Assembly: GCF_000247475.1 (NCBI RefSeq)
Contig: NZ_AHZC01000344.1
Location: 1 to 34,783, forward strand
Length of the DNA: 34,783 nt
Source of the DNA: Rhizobium sp. PDO1-076
GTDB taxonomy: Bacteria > Pseudomonadota > Alphaproteobacteria > Rhizobiales > Rhizobiaceae
Reading direction: 5' to 3'
Shown: piece by piece, positions 15,592 to 24,687 of the stretch
Layout: each line of letters opens with the position of its first letter
How positions within the stretch are numbered: position 1 is the first letter of the stretch
Program-made: the position numbers and the translations under genes
Notes under the pieces: generated by a model
The model's input: only the letters and a program-made list of their open reading frames with translations
Database searches by the model: none
Told to the model about the DNA's origin: nothing

Positions 15592-17076
15592 TCAGGCATG
15601 TCCGGCGCTGGCATGCCTCCCTTCGCCATGGTGCGCATCGTCATGATCTCCCGGCTCGGACGGATGCGGTGAACCGTTGGCCGGGTGGCGCACCCTGACA
15701 ACGGTGACCGAGCAGGGTGCTATGCCGGCGATCTCGGCCGATACGCTGCCCATCAGCGAGCGCATGGTCGAGTTGGGCCGGGCGCCCATGACGATGTGGT
15801 CGACATTGTTGTCGCGGGCAAAGGTCAGGATGGCGCTGGCGGTCGAGACGGCCTCGATGACGTGGTAGGTGACGTCGCCGTCCTTCTGGCCGAGCGGGGC
15901 GGCCCAGTGCTTCAGCGCCACCAGCCGCATCACATGTTTGTTGTTGCCCTCGGCGTCGAGATCGTTGTCGAGCGCGATGCGGGCGATCTTCAGGACATTC
16001 AGGCAGGCGATGCGGGCATGCGGCCGGTCGCGGGTGATCTGGCTGACGGTGTGCCGCAAGGCGTCTGCGAGATCCTGCGACGCTTCGCCAAGATCGATTG
16101 CCACCAGCACGATCGGCGCATTGGCAAGGATCGCGGTCGCCCCATGTGGCCGCACCAGCTCGATCGGATCGGGATGCAGGCGTCGTTTCAGGCGGACGGT
16201 CCAGGGGTCGCGCTCGAGCTTTTCCGCCCGCGCCGTCAGCCGCACATGGAACAGGTCGCCGAGATCAAGTGCCAGCTGGGCCGCCGTCTGGTAGCGCCGG
16301 GCCGGGTCGATTTCCAGGCAGCGCAGGATCACCTCCTGGAAGGCCTTGGACACCATCGGGTTCAATTCGCGCGGCGGCGGCGGATCCCACCACAGGCGCT
16401 TTTTCAGGCCCTTCATCCGCTGCGGATCGCCAAACGGACGCCGGCCGGTGGAGAAGAAATACATCATCACCCCAAGCGCAAACAGGTCGGAGCGAAAATC
16501 GCTGCGCACGCCGAGGATCTGTTCCGGCGCCATATAGGGCGCCGTGCCATAGGGCAGACGGAATTCCTCGTCCATCAGGTCGGGAAGCTCGAGATGGCGG
16601 GCAAGGCCGTAGTCGACCAGCACCGCTTCGCCGGTGTCGCGAAACAGGATGTTGGACGGCTTGATATCGAGGTGCACCACCTTCTGCCGATGCAGATCGG
16701 CAAGCGCTGTGGCCACCTTTGTTGCCACATCGATCACCTCTGGCTGGGGGCGGGGCAGGCGGTCGAGTTCCGGATAGAGCGATTTGCCCGGCAATTGTTC
16801 GAAGACGATATAGGGCACGCGGGCAAAGTCGCCATTGGCGACGAAGCGCGGCACATGCGGACCGCTGACCCTCGGCAGGATCATCTGCTCCATCTCGAAG
16901 CCGACGATCATCGCCGGATCGGTGCCGCTGCCCATTTCCGGCACTTTCATCAGCAAGGCGCCGGGATGATCGGCATGGCTGACGTGATAGAGCTTGGCCA
17001 TGCCGCCGGTATGGGCAAGCGTGCCGATGGCAAAACCGTCGATGATATCGCCTTCCTTCAGACGTCCCTTGGGCAT
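15592..17076 (-). CDS. Serine/threonine protein kinase fused to a universal stress (USP) domain
   Basis: The 494-residue protein has a Hanks-type kinase at residues 12-280: a degenerate glycine loop (GTLAHTGGMAKLYHV), Lys44, catalytic Asp137 in VVHLDIKPSNILF, DYG (155-157) in place of DFG, and the APE motif at 183-185. From about 320 a USP domain begins (ANAPIVLVAIDLGEASQD) and ends with the nucleotide-binding signature around 430-460 (MGARPNSTMRSLMGSVSAEI). The last 25 residues are rich in His, Gly and acidic residues. There is no membrane segment. The ATG at 17076 starts at the kinase N terminus. It follows the metallophosphoesterase gene by 19 bases on the same strand, an apparent kinase-phosphatase operon. 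It may phosphorylate proteins in response to nucleotide or stress state sensed by the USP domain (inferred). Confidence 0.88.
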   Translation of the reverse strand: MPKGRLKEGDIIDGFAIGTLAHTGGMAKLYHVSHADHPGALLMKVPEMGSGTDPAMIVGFEMEQMILPRVSGPHVPRFVANGDFARVPYIVFEQLPGKSLYPELDRLPRPQPEVIDVATKVATALADLHRQKVVHLDIKPSNILFRDTGEAVLVDYGLARHLELPDLMDEEFRLPYGTAPYMAPEQILGVRSDFRSDLFALGVMMYFFSTGRRPFGDPQRMKGLKKRLWWDPPPPRELNPMVSKAFQEVILRCLEIDPARRYQTAAQLALDLGDLFHVRLTARAEKLERDPWTVRLKRRLHPDPIELVRPHGATAILANAPIVLVAIDLGEASQDLADALRHTVSQITRDRPHARIACLNVLKIARIALDNDLDAEGNNKHVMRLVALKHWAAPLGQKDGDVTYHVIEAVSTASAILTFARDNNVDHIVMGARPNSTMRSLMGSVSAEIAGIAPCSVTVVRVRHPANGSPHPSEPGDHDDAHHGEGRHASAGHA

Positions 17077-17095
17077 GGCTGGCTTTCTCTTGTCC

Positions 17096-17836
17096 CTAGC
17101 GTCCCTGGAAAAGCCGGGTCGCCAGGCTCTCCGGCAGCGAGGCGGCGCGGATGGCGGCGGCGGCCGCTTCGATGTCATAGGCGGCGCGGCGGAACGAAAG
17201 CTCGCCGAGATCCGTGTCATAGAGCCCGTAGGCCGCCGCCGGATTGCCGTCGCGCGGCTGGCCGACCGAACCGATGACCGCAAGCCAGCGCCGCGGCGCA
17301 GTGAGCGGAATGCCGATGTCCGATGTCGGGGTGAATACCGTCACCTTGCCGCCCTGGCTGCAGCCATAGAGGCAGGGCCGGTGCACGTGGCCGCAAAAGC
17401 TCAGGCGCGCCGTGCAGCCGTCGAAATGCGCCCGTGCGGTCGCCGCGTCGGTGACATAGCGGAAGCGACCGGGGGCCGAGCCGTCGGCATGCACGTAGAG
17501 CCGGTCCTCTTCCTCGACCGCCATCGGCAGGCCGGCCAGATAGGCGCGCTGGCGCGGCTCCAGCGTCATGCGGGTCCAGTCGATGGCGATGCCGGCGGCC
17601 GATGTCATCGAATAGCTGGGATCGACGATCGCCTGGTCGTGATTGCCGCGGATGACCACGGCGCCTTCTGCGGCAAGCGCGATCGTCCTGTCGACGCACC
17701 ACCGCGGATCACCGCCATAACCGACGATGTCGCCGAGAATGACGAAGCGCTCGGCACCGCGGGCAAACGCATCGGCCATCACCGCCTCATAAGCCTGGCG
17801 GTTGCCGTGGATGTCGGACAGCAATGCGATCTTCAT
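17096..17836 (-). CDS. Metallophosphoesterase (calcineurin-like), partner of the kinase
   Basis: The 246-residue protein has the dinuclear-metal phosphoesterase motifs in order: SDIHGN (Asp8, His10), GDIVGYGGDP (Asp36), GNHD (65-67), a histidine in LYVHADGS, and GHVH in FCGHVHRPC. It resembles the cytosolic YfcE/ApaH-like group that includes protein and nucleotide phosphatases; the substrate is not readable. I chose ATG 17836, which places the protein directly at the first beta strand; GGGAGG lies about 12 bases upstream. A longer frame adds 21 unsupported residues. It sits 19 bases upstream of the kinase-USP gene and is presumably co-transcribed, so it may reverse that kinase's phosphorylation. 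Confidence 0.85.
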   Translation of the reverse strand: MKIALLSDIHGNRQAYEAVMADAFARGAERFVILGDIVGYGGDPRWCVDRTIALAAEGAVVIRGNHDQAIVDPSYSMTSAAGIAIDWTRMTLEPRQRAYLAGLPMAVEEEDRLYVHADGSAPGRFRYVTDAATARAHFDGCTARLSFCGHVHRPCLYGCSQGGKVTVFTPTSDIGIPLTAPRRWLAVIGSVGQPRDGNPAAAYGLYDTDLGELSFRRAAYDIEAAAAAIRAASLPESLATRLFQGR

Positions 17837-17981
17837 GCAGTCAATGGCCCTCCCGACCGGCAAGATGCCCCGATACTCCCAGAGGCAGATCGCCAGCATA
17901 GATAGCTTCGATGGCAGGCGCTATTGGCCGGAAGGCGAAGAGAGGGACTGGCCGCCGTCCTGTGATCGATCCCGGAGCGAC

Positions 17982-20900
17982 CTATTCGGCCGCAGCGCGC
18001 TTTTGCGAATAGACCTGGGTGATGAAGGCGCGCAGCGCCGCCGGTCTGACGGGCTTGTGCTGCAGGGTGATCGAATGCCGCTCGGCTTCAGCCCGCACTT
18101 CCGCCGTGCGGTCGGCGGTGATCAACAGCGCCGGAACGTCGGCCTGATAGAGGGCCCGGAGCCTGAGGATCGCCCCGATGCCGCTGCCGTCGCCCAGATG
18201 ATAGTCGGCGATGACCAGATCCGGTGGCTGGGTTTCCGTCGAGATCAGCGCATCCATCTCCTCGATCGAACCGGCGCATTGCACGCTGCAGCCCCAGCCG
18301 GACACCAGCAGTGCCATGCCTTCGAGGATCTTCGGCTCGTTGTCGATGCACAGCAGTCGCAAGCCCTGGAGGGTGAGGTTGGAGCGATCGGATGCCGCAA
18401 GCGGCACGACGCCGGGGCTGAGCGGTTTTGCGATTTCGAGCGGCATGACCACGCGGAAAGTCGTGCCCCGGCCGGGCTTGGAGGCAAGTTCGACCGGATG
18501 ATGCAGCACGCGGGCGATGCGATCGACGATCGACAGGCCGAGCCCGAGGCCGGACGCCGTGCGCATGCCTTCCTCCAGCCGAGCGAATTCCTTGAACACC
18601 GTGCGGAACTTCGAGGCCGGAATACCGATGCCGCTGTCGGTCACCTGGATGATGACCTTGTCGCCCTGGCGCCGCGCACCGACCACGACGCGACCGGCCG
18701 GGGTGTACTTGATTGCATTGGAGACGAGGTTCTGCACCAGCCGGCGCAGGAGATTGGGGTCGGAACGGACCGCAAGCCTGGTCGGCATGACCACCAGCTT
18801 GACATTCTTTTCCCGCGCCAGGGGGGCAAAGTCGGTTTCGATGCGTTCCAGCAATCCGTTCAGCGCGACGGTGGAGAAACGCGGCTTCATCGCGCCGGTG
18901 TCGAGGCGCGATATGTCGAGCACCGCGCCGAGAATGCTCTCGACTGATTCAAGGGCTGAATCGATATTGCGCACCAGCGCGCTGTTGTCGGACGCACCCA
19001 GCCGTTCGACCAGCGACGAGGAATAGAGCCGCGCCGCGTTGAGAGGCTGGAGAATGTCATGGCCGGCGGCGGCAAAGAAGCGCGTCTTGCCGATATTGGC
19101 ATCATCGGCCGCAGCCCGTGCTTCCGCCAGCGCGTGATTGACCCGCGTCAGCTCGGCGGTGCGTTCGCTGACGCGCTGTTCCAGTGTCTCATTGGCCTGT
19201 TTCAGCGCCCGGTCGGCTTCCACCTGGGCGGTGATATCGGTGAAGGTCGCAACGATGCCCTTGTCCGGCATCAGGTTGCAACGCACTTCGAGAATGCGGT
19301 CGCCGCCGGACAGCACCATGCGGAACGGGTTGTCGAACTGGTGGAAGCTGTGCACCACCGCCGTCTGTCCGGCCGGCGTCACATCGCCGCGCTGCATCAG
19401 GATCGCGATGATGTCGTTGAGCGGAAAGCCGACCTGGCCGACATGCTCGGGCAGGTCGAGCAGGCTGCGGAAGCGCCGGTTCCAGATCGTCAGGCGGTCG
19501 GAGGCATCGAAAACGGCAATGCCCTGCTCCATCTGTGACAGCGCCGTCTGCAGCATGTCCTGATTGTATTGCAGCGCTTCGGACGCCTGGTCGAGCAGCC
19601 AGACGGTATCGGCAGACGTGTCCTCCGCTTTCTGCAGGATCAGCGACAGCACGAGCCGGGCAGACGAGGAGCCGATGGCGCTGCCCAGCAACTGTTCGGA
19701 GAAATGAATGAAGGCCATGTCGGCCGGACTGTCGTCCGCCAGCTTGCGGCCGGCCTTCTGCTCGTAGGTGCGGAATGAGCGCTCCATGCGTTCGTCGCCG
19801 AGATAACGGGCAATGGCCGCCTTCAGATCGCCCACGGCAACGCTGGTTTTCCAGCCGCGGGTGGCGAAATGCGAGCGGGCATGACGCTTGACGAATATAT
19901 CGGACTGGATGCGCTCGACCGGTCGCGGATTGCGGCTGAGCGAGCCGATGATGAAGGCGGCGGTGTTGACTGCGAGGCTGAACAGCGTGGCATTGACCAG
20001 CGAATCCGCAAAGGCAGGCTCGAACATCTGCAGTCCGGGCAAAAGGAAGCCGAGCACGGCAGACGCGATCCAGGAATGGTCGATGGCGCCAAGGCTTGGC
20101 AGGAACAACAGATAGGCCCAGACGAAGAAGCCGGAGGTCAGGCCGGCAATCGCGCCGCGCGCATTGGCCCGGCGCCAGATCAGCCCGCCGAACATCGCCG
20201 GCGCGATCTGGGCAATCGCGGTAAACGACAGGAGACCGATCGAGGCAAGGCCGGTCGAATTGTCGGCCGAGCGATAATAGACATAGCCGAGCAGCATGAC
20301 GCCGAAGATCGCGGTACGGCGGATATGCAGCAGGGTCTTGGCGAAATTGGCCCGCTGACTGGGGCGCTCCAGCAGCTTCTGCCTGAGGAAGATCGGCAGC
20401 ACCATGTCGTTCGATATCATGATGGCAAGCGCCACCGATGCGACGATGACCATGGCGGTTGCCGCGGAGAAGCCGCCGATGAAGGTCAAAAGCGAGACCA
20501 GGCCTGCGCCGGCATTCAGCGGCAATGACAGCACATAAAGATCGGCATCGCCGGTGCCGCCGAAGGTCATGATGCCGCCGATCGCCGCCGGCAGCACGAA
20601 GATGTTGATGGCGATCAGATAGATCGGCATCAGGATGCCGGCGAGCCTGAGTTCGCGCGGCGTGCGGTTTTCCACCACGGTCACATGGAACTGGCGCGGC
20701 AGCATGATGATGGCAAAGGCCGAGAGCGCTGTCAGCAGGATCCAGCGGGCCGGCGGCGTCTGGTAGGACAGCGCTGCCATCACCGCTTCGCTGTCGCGTG
20801 CCTTCTGCCAGAGATCGGCCGGCCCGTCGAAGATGAAGAACAGCACGAAGATGCCGAGTGTCCAGAAAGCCACCAGCTTGACCACCGATTCCATCGCGAT

Positions 20901-21491
20901 CGCCAGGATCAGCCCGTCCTGGTGCTCTGTCGCATCGGTGTGGCGCGTGCCGAAGATCACCGCGAAACAGGCCAGCATGAAAGCGACGATCAGCGGCAGG
21001 TCGATGAAGTAGAGATTGCCTGTGCCGATGCCGTAGGCGCTGGGGTCCATGACGGTGGCGACCGAGCTGGAGACCGCTTTCAGCTGCAGGGCGATATAGG
21101 GGATGATGCCGACCAGGTAGATCACCGTCACCAGCATGCCGACGATCGGGTTCTTGCCGTAGCGGGCCGCGACGAAGTCGGCGCCGGAGGTGATCTTTTC
21201 GGTCTTGGCGAGTTCGACGATGCGCCTGAGCACCGGCATGCCGAGCGTATACATCAGGATCGGGCCGATATAGATGCCCATGAATTCCAGCCCGCGTTCG
21301 GCCGCAAGACCGACGCCGCCGAAATAGGTCCAGGACGTGCAATAGACCGCAAGGCTGAGCGCATAGACGGCCGGCCTACCGCCAGCGGGCACGCCGCTGA
21401 CACGCGATCTTCGGTCGCCGTAGCTGGCCACGGCGAACAGAAACAGCAGATAGCCGAGAGCCGAAGCGACGATAATCCAGCCTGGGAGCAC
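17982..21491 (-). CDS. Hybrid sensor histidine kinase with a sodium:solute symporter-like sensor
   Basis: The 1169-residue protein begins with an SSS (SLC5) membrane domain of about 12-13 helices (residues 1-510: AVYCTSWTYFGGVG, TSGADFVAARYGK, GGFSAATAMVIVASVALAIM). A linker and PAS domain follow (about 650-770: QMEQGIAVFDASDRLTIWNR), then a coiled coil (ETLEQRVSERTAEL), HisKA with phospho-acceptor His811 (FFAAAGHDILQPL), HATPase_c (NLVSNAIKYTP, VTDSGIGIP, GLGLGLSIVDRIA) and a C-terminal receiver with Asp1096 (LVIADYHLGDGSG). It would sense or transport a solute and signal through phosphorelay. The start is GTG at 21491, five bases after AGGAGG. No separate response regulator lies nearby. It is divergent from mscL. 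Confidence 0.92.
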   Translation of the reverse strand: MLPGWIIVASALGYLLFLFAVASYGDRRSRVSGVPAGGRPAVYALSLAVYCTSWTYFGGVGLAAERGLEFMGIYIGPILMYTLGMPVLRRIVELAKTEKITSGADFVAARYGKNPIVGMLVTVIYLVGIIPYIALQLKAVSSSVATVMDPSAYGIGTGNLYFIDLPLIVAFMLACFAVIFGTRHTDATEHQDGLILAIAMESVVKLVAFWTLGIFVLFFIFDGPADLWQKARDSEAVMAALSYQTPPARWILLTALSAFAIIMLPRQFHVTVVENRTPRELRLAGILMPIYLIAINIFVLPAAIGGIMTFGGTGDADLYVLSLPLNAGAGLVSLLTFIGGFSAATAMVIVASVALAIMISNDMVLPIFLRQKLLERPSQRANFAKTLLHIRRTAIFGVMLLGYVYYRSADNSTGLASIGLLSFTAIAQIAPAMFGGLIWRRANARGAIAGLTSGFFVWAYLLFLPSLGAIDHSWIASAVLGFLLPGLQMFEPAFADSLVNATLFSLAVNTAAFIIGSLSRNPRPVERIQSDIFVKRHARSHFATRGWKTSVAVGDLKAAIARYLGDERMERSFRTYEQKAGRKLADDSPADMAFIHFSEQLLGSAIGSSSARLVLSLILQKAEDTSADTVWLLDQASEALQYNQDMLQTALSQMEQGIAVFDASDRLTIWNRRFRSLLDLPEHVGQVGFPLNDIIAILMQRGDVTPAGQTAVVHSFHQFDNPFRMVLSGGDRILEVRCNLMPDKGIVATFTDITAQVEADRALKQANETLEQRVSERTAELTRVNHALAEARAAADDANIGKTRFFAAAGHDILQPLNAARLYSSSLVERLGASDNSALVRNIDSALESVESILGAVLDISRLDTGAMKPRFSTVALNGLLERIETDFAPLAREKNVKLVVMPTRLAVRSDPNLLRRLVQNLVSNAIKYTPAGRVVVGARRQGDKVIIQVTDSGIGIPASKFRTVFKEFARLEEGMRTASGLGLGLSIVDRIARVLHHPVELASKPGRGTTFRVVMPLEIAKPLSPGVVPLAASDRSNLTLQGLRLLCIDNEPKILEGMALLVSGWGCSVQCAGSIEEMDALISTETQPPDLVIADYHLGDGSGIGAILRLRALYQADVPALLITADRTAEVRAEAERHSITLQHKPVRPAALRAFITQVYSQKRAAAE

Positions 21492-21693
21492 TTTTTCCTC
21501 CTGAACGGCACCCGCCTGAAACTCTAGGGGAAGTCGATCGTTTTTGAAATCGCATTCAACTTGGCCTTAAGTCGAAGATCAGATTGACCAAATCGAAATT
21601 TACCATTCCCGAATGGAAAATCTTTCTTTAACCATTGCGAAGGGATCGCCGCGCGCCGGCGGTTGGCTCAGCGCAGCACAAAAGGAGAGCGGT

Positions 21694-22119
21694 ATGCTGA
21701 ACGAATTCAAGACATTCATTGCCCGGGGCAATGTCATGGACCTCGCCGTCGGTGTGATCATCGGCGGTGCCTTCGGCCTGATCGTCAACTCGCTGGTCCA
21801 GGACATCGTCATGCCGGTCGTCGGTGTGGTTTTCGGTGGCTTCGACTTCTCCAACTATTTCCTGGCGCTGAGCGACAAGGTCACGGCGACGTCGCTGGCC
21901 GCTGCCCGCGAGCAGGGGGCCGTTTTCGCCTACGGCAATTTCATCACCGTGGTGATCAATTTCGTCATTCTCGCCTGGATCATCTTCCTGATGGTCAAGG
22001 GCGTGAACACGCTGCGCAAATCGCTGGAGAAGCAGGAAAAGCAGGCGGCCGAAGACGCGCCGCCGCCAGCCGACATCCAGCTGCTCACCGAGATCCGCGA
22101 CCTCCTGAAAAAGCCCTGA
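21694..22119 (+). CDS. mscL: Large-conductance mechanosensitive channel
   Basis: The 141-residue protein is a normal-length MscL: the amphipathic N terminus [20 protein letters not shown], first membrane helix ([20 protein letters not shown]), a periplasmic loop with [20 protein letters not shown], second helix ([20 protein letters not shown]), and a charged cytoplasmic C-terminal helix. It opens under membrane tension to release solutes in hypo-osmotic shock. The ATG at 21694 is six bases after AAAGGAG; an upstream ATG at 21613 lacks a site. It is divergent from the sensor kinase and followed by a GC-rich hairpin. Confidence 0.95.
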   Translation: MLNEFKTFIARGNVMDLAVGVIIGGAFGLIVNSLVQDIVMPVVGVVFGGFDFSNYFLALSDKVTATSLAAAREQGAVFAYGNFITVVINFVILAWIIFLMVKGVNTLRKSLEKQEKQAAEDAPPPADIQLLTEIRDLLKKP

Positions 22120-22128
22120 TGCTGTTTG

Positions 22129-22160
22129 CGCCGTGGCCAATTCTGCACAAGGCCACGGCG
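22129..22160 (+). terminator. GC-rich hairpin after mscL
   Basis: A perfect 10-bp stem (CGCCGTGGCC and its complement) with a 12-base loop starts nine bases past the mscL stop. It lacks a U-tract, so it may stabilise the mRNA end or act as a weak terminator. Confidence 0.5.
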
Positions 22161-22259
22161 ATCCATCACCTGAATCGATCCCTTGCTCAATCATTGTCAT
22201 GGGATTTTTGCCCGCCGATCGGCTAGATCAGGTCCACTGATCCCTGGAGACGCCGATTC

Positions 22260-23429
22260 ATGCCGTTTTTGAATGACCTTAGCGCCCGTGCGCTTGCCGC
22301 CCCGAAGAGCGGCATTGTCGAACTGGTCAACCATGCCCGCACCCGCGACAACCTCCTGCCGCTCTGGGTCGGCGAGGGCGATCTGCCGACGCCCGATTTC
22401 ATCAGCAAGGCGGCCAGCGACGCGCTTCTAGGTGGCGAGACCTTCTACACCTGGCAGCGCGGCGTGCCGGAACTGCGCCAGGCGCTGGCCAATTATTACA
22501 GCCGCCATTTCGGCGTCGACCCGCCGGCCGATCATTTTTATGCGACGGGTTCGGGCATGCAGGCGATCGTGCTCTGCGTCCAGGCACTGACCTCGCCGGG
22601 CGACGAGATGGTCTATCTGTCGCCGACCTGGCCGAACATCGTCTCGGCGATCGAAATTTCCGGCGCCAAGGCCGTCGGCCTGCCGCTGACCTTTGCCGAC
22701 GGCCGCTGGTCGCTCGATTTCGACAGGCTCGAGGCGATGATCACGCCGAAGACCAAGGCGCTGTTCATCAATACGCCGTCGAACCCGACCGGCTGGACGG
22801 CGACGAAGGAAGACCTGAAAAAGGTCCTGGAGATTGCCCGCCGCCACGGCATCTGGATCCTCGCCGACGAGATCTATGCGCTCTATTATTACGGCGAGGG
22901 CGAGCGCGCGCCGTCCTTCCTCGACGTGATGGAAGAGGGCGACCGGGTGCTGTTTGCCAATTCCTTTTCGAAGAACTGGTCGATGACCGGCTGGCGCGTC
23001 GGCTGGATCGTCGCGCCGCCGGAAATCGGAAATGTGCTGGAAAACCTGATCCAGTATTCGACCTCGGGTGTTGCACCCTTCATGCAGCGCGGTGCGGTGG
23101 CGGCACTCGACAATGGCGACGATTTTGTCGCGCAAAACATCGCCCGCGCCACCCAGGCACGCGATATCCTCTGCGACCGGCTGATCGCCACCAACCGGGT
23201 CGAGACGCTGAAGCCCGAGGGCGCTCTCTATGCCTTCCTGAAGATCGACGGCATCACCGATAGCCGCCAGGCGGCCTTCGACATCGTCGACAGGACAGGC
23301 GTCGGCCTCGCACCCGGAACGGCATTCGGCGCCGGCGGCGAGGCCTTCCTGCGCGCCTGCTTCCTGCGCAATGCCAAACAGATCGAGGAAGCCGCCGATC
23401 GCCTGAGCCGTTATATCCTGGCGCTTTGA
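22260..23429 (+). CDS. PLP-dependent class I/II aminotransferase
   Basis: The 389-residue protein is a fold-type I aminotransferase of the aspartate aminotransferase superfamily. It has FYTWQRGVPELRQALANYYS (substrate-side segment), the NTPSNPTGW motif, ILADEIYALYYYGE with the cofactor-binding aspartate, the PLP lysine Lys238 in NSFSKNWSMTGWRVGW, and the carboxylate-binding arginine in FLRACFLRNA near the end. The amino-acid substrate cannot be fixed from sequence. It starts at ATG 22260 and stands alone between mscL and galE, with no pathway neighbours. A cytosolic location is expected. Confidence 0.9.
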   Translation: MPFLNDLSARALAAPKSGIVELVNHARTRDNLLPLWVGEGDLPTPDFISKAASDALLGGETFYTWQRGVPELRQALANYYSRHFGVDPPADHFYATGSGMQAIVLCVQALTSPGDEMVYLSPTWPNIVSAIEISGAKAVGLPLTFADGRWSLDFDRLEAMITPKTKALFINTPSNPTGWTATKEDLKKVLEIARRHGIWILADEIYALYYYGEGERAPSFLDVMEEGDRVLFANSFSKNWSMTGWRVGWIVAPPEIGNVLENLIQYSTSGVAPFMQRGAVAALDNGDDFVAQNIARATQARDILCDRLIATNRVETLKPEGALYAFLKIDGITDSRQAAFDIVDRTGVGLAPGTAFGAGGEAFLRACFLRNAKQIEEAADRLSRYILAL

Positions 23430-23551
23430 CAAGAACCGCTAAAATTTGAATGTTTCGGCTAGGGAAAACTTAAGCAAACCGACGAATAGTCCGCTTGAAT
23501 CAGATGCTTAACCCGCAAAAATAAGCTTTCGACAATGCCGCCGTGATTAGC

Positions 23552-23579
23552 TCTTCCCAACAAGAAAACGTTGGGAAGA
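23552..23579 (+). promoter_or_regulatory. Leader hairpin masking the galE ribosome-binding region
   Basis: TCTTCCCAAC (23552-23561) and GTTGGGAAGA (23570-23579) form a perfect 10-bp stem with the loop AAGAAAAC. The downstream arm contains GGGAAGA, the only purine-rich ribosome site before the galE ATG at 23585. If the leader is transcribed, folding would hide that site. Confidence 0.55.
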
Positions 23580-23584
23580 AAATC

Positions 23585-24619
23585 ATGGCGATCTTGGTAA
23601 CGGGTGGCGCCGGTTATATCGGCAGCCACATGGTCTGGGCGCTGTTGGACGCGGGCGAGGACGTCGTCGTCGTCGATCGGCTGTCGACGGGGTTCCGCTG
23701 GGCCGTGGCGCCGCAGGCGCGGTTCTACCTTGGCGATATCGGCGATGCCTCCGTGCTTAAGCAGGTCTTTGCCGAAAACCGGATCGAGACGATCATCCAT
23801 TTTGCCGGCTCAATCGTCGTGCCGGAATCGGTCTCCGATCCGCTCAGCTATTACGAAAACAACACCGGCAATACCCACAGGCTGCTGAGCGCGGCCGTCA
23901 AGGCGGGTATCAACAAGGTGATCTTCTCGTCCACGGCTGCCGTCTATGGCCAGCCGGATCAGCCGCTGCCGATCCGGGAGGACGCCGCCTTGCGCCCGGA
24001 ATCGCCCTATGGCCAGTCGAAGCTGATGAGTGAGATGATGCTGCGCGATACGGCGCGTGCCCATGACCTGCGTTATGTCGCGCTGCGTTATTTCAACGTC
24101 GCAGGCGCCGATGTGAAGGGCAGGGCGGGCAATTCCGCAGCCGGCGCCACGCATCTGCTGAAAGTCGCCTGCGAAGCCGCCCTCGGCAAACGCAAGTCGG
24201 TCTCGGTCTTCGGCACCGATTACCAGACACCCGACGGCACGGGCGTGCGCGACTTCATCCATATCAACGATCTGGTCGACGCGCATCTGAGCGCGCTTGC
24301 CTATCTGCGCAATGGCGGCGAACCGTTGATTGCCAATTGCGGCTATGGCAAGGGCTATTCCGTGCTCGATATCCTGCGCGCGGTGCGCCAGGTCAGCGGT
24401 CAGCCGTTTGCCGTCGAATACGGACCGCGCCGGCCGGGCGATGCGCCGCTGGTGGTGGCCGATTCGACCCTTGCCCGGGAAAAACTCGGCTGGGTACCGC
24501 AGTATGACAGCCTGCGGGTCATCGTTGAAACGGCACTCGACTGGGAGCGCCGTCTCGATGAACTGGATACCGCAGATATCGACGGCCTGCGTCGCCGCCT
24601 CGTTGCCGGCGGGTTCTGA
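23585..24619 (+). CDS. galE: UDP-glucose 4-epimerase
   Basis: The 344-residue protein is a short-chain-dehydrogenase-type epimerase interconverting UDP-glucose and UDP-galactose, supplying galactose for exopolysaccharide and LPS. It shows the NAD-binding VTGGAGYIGSH motif at residues 5-15, FSSTAAVYG, and the catalytic YxxxK (Tyr142, Lys146 in SPYGQSKLMSE). The RYFNVAGAD, GTGVRDFIHINDLVDAH and GYGKGYSVLDI blocks are typical of GalE. Length is normal. ATG 23585 is the start that gives the standard N terminus; it sits six bases after a hairpin containing its ribosome site. Rhizobial genomes often hold several epimerases of this type, so exact sugar specificity is open. Confidence 0.92.
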   Translation: MAILVTGGAGYIGSHMVWALLDAGEDVVVVDRLSTGFRWAVAPQARFYLGDIGDASVLKQVFAENRIETIIHFAGSIVVPESVSDPLSYYENNTGNTHRLLSAAVKAGINKVIFSSTAAVYGQPDQPLPIREDAALRPESPYGQSKLMSEMMLRDTARAHDLRYVALRYFNVAGADVKGRAGNSAAGATHLLKVACEAALGKRKSVSVFGTDYQTPDGTGVRDFIHINDLVDAHLSALAYLRNGGEPLIANCGYGKGYSVLDILRAVRQVSGQPFAVEYGPRRPGDAPLVVADSTLAREKLGWVPQYDSLRVIVETALDWERRLDELDTADIDGLRRRLVAGGF

Positions 24620-24654
24620 ACCGGTCGCAAGCCCTGTATTGCCACAAGTCCTAT

Positions 24655-24679
24655 ATGGCCCCGGCAGAGCCAGGGCCAT
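24655..24679. terminator. Hairpin between converging galE and hydratase genes
   Basis: ATGGCCC and GGGCCAT, plus an inner GGC/GCC pair across one C-A mismatch, enclose the loop AGA. It lies between the two stop codons. No U-tract follows, so it is a weak or factor-assisted terminator at best. Confidence 0.45.
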
Positions 24680-24687
24680 GAATGCCG

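Noticed and set aside
15685..17277. 530-codon plus-strand frame opposite the kinase-USP gene
   Set aside because: His/Gln/Arg-rich antisense frame with no domains; the minus-strand kinase is certain.
19189..21342. 717-codon open frame antisense-phase to the sensor kinase
   Set aside because: Arginine/histidine-rich shadow frame caused by high third-position GC; no family resemblance, and the kinase frame is complete.
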